7,199 nt of DNA from Verrucomicrobiota bacterium (GTDB lineage Bacteria > Verrucomicrobiota > Verrucomicrobiia > Opitutales > Seribacteraceae), in NCBI GenBank assembly GCA_014382645.1, contig JACNJI010000101.1, forward strand, positions 1 through 7,199. Reading direction: 5' to 3'. The notes under the pieces are model-generated. The model was not told the origin of the DNA and made no database searches. It saw only the letters and a program-made list of their open reading frames with translations. This document shows positions 5,365-7,199 of this stretch, piece after piece. The stretch's first letter is position 1, and each line of letters starts with the position of its first letter. The position numbers and the translations under genes were made by a program.

Positions 5365-7116
5365 ATGCGAAAAACCTTCTCCCTTCTTTACCTTCTTTTT
5401 TGTAGCTTATTCCTTTCCGCCAAGCCCAATGTGGTGGTCTTCTTGACCGACGACCAAGGCTGGGGCGACCTCAGCTTGAACGGCAACGTCGACCTCTCCA
5501 CTCCCAACGTCGACTCTCTAGCTAGAGACGGGGCTTCCTTCGATCGCTTTTACGTTTGCCCCGTCTGCTCGCCAACTAGGGCCGAATTCCTCACTGGGCG
5601 CTATCACCCGAGGAGCGGTGTATACAGCACATCCGCTGGCGGCGAGCGGCTCGACCTCGACGAAACCACCATCGCCGATCTGTTTAAATCTGCGGGCTAC
5701 CGTACCGGCGCCTTCGGCAAGTGGCACAACGGCATGCAGTTCCCTTACCACCCGAACGGGCGTGGCTTCCAGGAGTACTACGGCTTTTGCTCCGGCCACT
5801 GGGGAAACTACTTCAGCCCGCAGCTCGAGCGAAACGGCAAGCTGGTCAAAGGAAAGGGCTTTTGTATCGACGACTTCACCGACCACGCCATGACCTTCAT
5901 GGAGAAAAGCGTGCAGGCAAAAAAGCCTTTCTTCGCCTACCTGCCATACAATACGCCGCATTCGCCGATGCAGGTGCCCGACCGCTTCTGGGACAAGTTC
6001 AAGAAGAAGGAACTGAAGCTGCATAATCGCGACCCACACAAGGAGAAGCGGCTTCATCAGTTGTGCTCCCTCGCCATGTGCGAGAATATCGACTGGAACG
6101 TCGGTCGACTGCTGGCCAAGCTTGACGAATTGAAGGTGACCGACGATACCATCGTCCTGTTCTTTCACGACAACGGGCCCAACGGCGTTCGCTGGAACGG
6201 CGACATGCGGGGCCGAAAGGGATCCACCGATGAAGGCGGCGTGCGGTCCCCCTTGCTCGTCCGCTGGCCGAACGGCATCAAGCCAGGGACCGAGCTTCCT
6301 CAAATCGCCGCCGTGATAGACCTGCTGCCCACCTTGACCGATCTCTGTGGCATACCCGCCAAGACGGCCAAGAAGCTCGATGGAACCAGCCTGAAGCCGC
6401 TCCTAATCGGAAAAGAGGAGGGTTGGCCCGAACGCATCCTGATTTCCCACTGGAAAGGCCGGACAAGTGCCCGCAACCAACGCTTCCGCCTGGACAACAA
6501 GGGCAAGCTCTACGACATCCCCGCGGATCCCGGTCAACGCGTGGAAGTGGGCAAGAAACACCCCGATGTGAATGCCCAGCTGTTGGCCGCGGTGAAGAAG
6601 TTCGACGCCGAGGTGGCCTCGGAACTGGGGACCGACAATCGTCCCTTCGTGATCGCTCATCCCGGGGCCAAGATGACCCAGATTCCTGCCCGAGACGCCA
6701 CCGCCCACGGCGGCCTTCAGCGCTCCAACAAGTTCCCTAATTGTTCTTTTTTTTCCAACTGGACCAAAATCGAGGACAAGCTGACTTGGGAAGCCAAGGT
6801 GGGCGTCTCCGGCAAATATCTTGCCCAAATGTGGTACGCCTGCCCGAAGAAAGACATTGGCTCCGTTGTCCAGCTGTCCTTCAACGAAGCCAAGGTACAG
6901 GCCAAGGTGAGCAAGCCCAATGATCCACCGCTGCGGGGGATTGAGAACGATCGCTCGCCCCGCACCGAGTCCTACGTCAAGGCCTTCAAGCCCATGAATC
7001 TAGGCGTAATCGAACTCAAGAAAGGGAAGGGCACGCTCACCCTGCAGGCCTTGAACATCCCGGGGTCGCAGGCCCTCGAGTTCCGCCTACTCATGCTCAC
7101 CAGAGTGGATGGTTAG
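5365..7116 (+). CDS. Secreted sulfatase (arylsulfatase-type, S1 family) with C-terminal beta-sandwich-like region
   Basis: A 583-residue sulfatase that would hydrolyse sulfate esters, probably on a polysaccharide, outside the cytoplasm. A short signal peptide (1-19, [19 protein letters not shown]) is followed at once by the family start [18 protein letters not shown]. The catalytic set is intact: D29, D30, CSPTR at 68-72 with C68 as the residue converted to formylglycine, K119 and H121 in GKWHNG, H199, D269-N270 in HDNGPNG, and K285 in [11 protein letters not shown]. It needs a maturase (FGE or anSME) not encoded here. Residues about 455-583 form an extra region rich in beta-type sequence ([38 protein letters not shown]) that may bind sugar. 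The ATG at 5365 is chosen for the signal peptide; the frame is open further upstream. No Shine-Dalgarno is visible. The gene lies 58 bases after the WD40 gene. Confidence 0.95.
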   Translation: MRKTFSLLYLLFCSLFLSAKPNVVVFLTDDQGWGDLSLNGNVDLSTPNVDSLARDGASFDRFYVCPVCSPTRAEFLTGRYHPRSGVYSTSAGGERLDLDETTIADLFKSAGYRTGAFGKWHNGMQFPYHPNGRGFQEYYGFCSGHWGNYFSPQLERNGKLVKGKGFCIDDFTDHAMTFMEKSVQAKKPFFAYLPYNTPHSPMQVPDRFWDKFKKKELKLHNRDPHKEKRLHQLCSLAMCENIDWNVGRLLAKLDELKVTDDTIVLFFHDNGPNGVRWNGDMRGRKGSTDEGGVRSPLLVRWPNGIKPGTELPQIAAVIDLLPTLTDLCGIPAKTAKKLDGTSLKPLLIGKEEGWPERILISHWKGRTSARNQRFRLDNKGKLYDIPADPGQRVEVGKKHPDVNAQLLAAVKKFDAEVASELGTDNRPFVIAHPGAKMTQIPARDATAHGGLQRSNKFPNCSFFSNWTKIEDKLTWEAKVGVSGKYLAQMWYACPKKDIGSVVQLSFNEAKVQAKVSKPNDPPLRGIENDRSPRTESYVKAFKPMNLGVIELKKGKGTLTLQALNIPGSQALEFRLLMLTRVDG

Positions 7117-7125
7117 AGCAACGCC

Positions 7126-7199
7126 ATGAACTTTGTTCGACTGCTCTATTGCTTTCTTTACTTAGGCTTCTCAAGCATCGCCCAAGCCGCCCCTGAGTG
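7126..7199 (+). CDS. Partial CDS, signal peptide of a further secreted protein (cut by window edge)
   Basis: An ATG 9 bases after the sulfatase stop opens a frame of 24 codons to the window edge. It starts MNFVRLLYCFLYLGFSSI and ends AQAAPE. This is a textbook Sec signal peptide: a basic residue at position 5, a hydrophobic core (6-17) and a signal peptidase I site after AQA (19-21). The tight spacing to the sulfatase makes co-transcription likely, so the product may be another glycan-degrading enzyme such as a second sulfatase or a glycosidase, but nothing of the mature protein is visible. The ribosome site is weak (AGAG about 8 bases upstream). Confidence 0.7.
   Translation, partial: MNFVRLLYCFLYLGFSSIAQAAPE

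Noticed and set aside
5518..6303. A 261-codon minus-strand open frame antisense to the sulfatase gene
   Set aside because: It overlaps the catalytic part of an intact sulfatase, and its Val/Ala/Glu-rich product looks like mirrored codon use.
1..7199. CRISPR array, tRNA, insertion sequence ends, prophage or defence system
   Set aside because: No direct-repeat arrays, no cloverleaf-like sequence, no transposase or integrase motifs and no defence domains are seen on either strand.

Overview
The window (roughly 55% GC by eye) most likely comes from a member of the Planctomycetes-Verrucomicrobia group. The reason is the gene set: a DUF1549/DUF1553 protein next to a Tat-type DUF1501 protein, a WD40 propeller, a secreted one-domain-plus-sandwich sulfatase and a secreted ThuA-like protein. 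This combination is typical of those phyla and rare elsewhere. Marker genes that would fix the genus are absent.

Layout. Minus strand, left part: a ThuA-domain exported protein (1144 down to 122), followed after 24 bases by the start of another reading frame that leaves the window at base 1 and could be a membrane or lipoprotein-like product. A 132-base divergent intergenic region (1145-1276) holds two inverted repeats and a TTGACA box. It is the only sizeable non-coding stretch. Plus strand, right part: DUF1549/DUF1553 protein (1277-2941), DUF1501 protein (2941-4227), seven-bladed WD40 protein (4224-5306), sulfatase (5365-7116) and the first 24 codons of another secreted protein (from 7126). 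The first three plus-strand genes overlap by 1 and 4 bases (TGATG and GTGA), so they are almost certainly one translationally coupled unit. The last two lie 58 and 9 bases downstream on the same strand, with no convincing terminator before them.

How they may work together. All products except the WD40 protein carry export signals: probably Sec for the ThuA-like protein, the sulfatase and the last partial gene, twin-arginine for DUF1501, and a less clear hydrophobic N-terminus for DUF1549. With a sulfatase present, the natural reading is an envelope or extracellular system for sulfated glycan use. The DUF1549/DUF1501 pair has no established biochemical role, so this is inference. The WD40 protein has no visible export signal although it is tightly coupled to exported partners, which is the most puzzling point of the locus. 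I see no tRNA, rRNA, CRISPR array, insertion sequence or phage gene. The arrangement belongs to a known, widespread but functionally uncharacterised PVC theme and is not a clearly new system.
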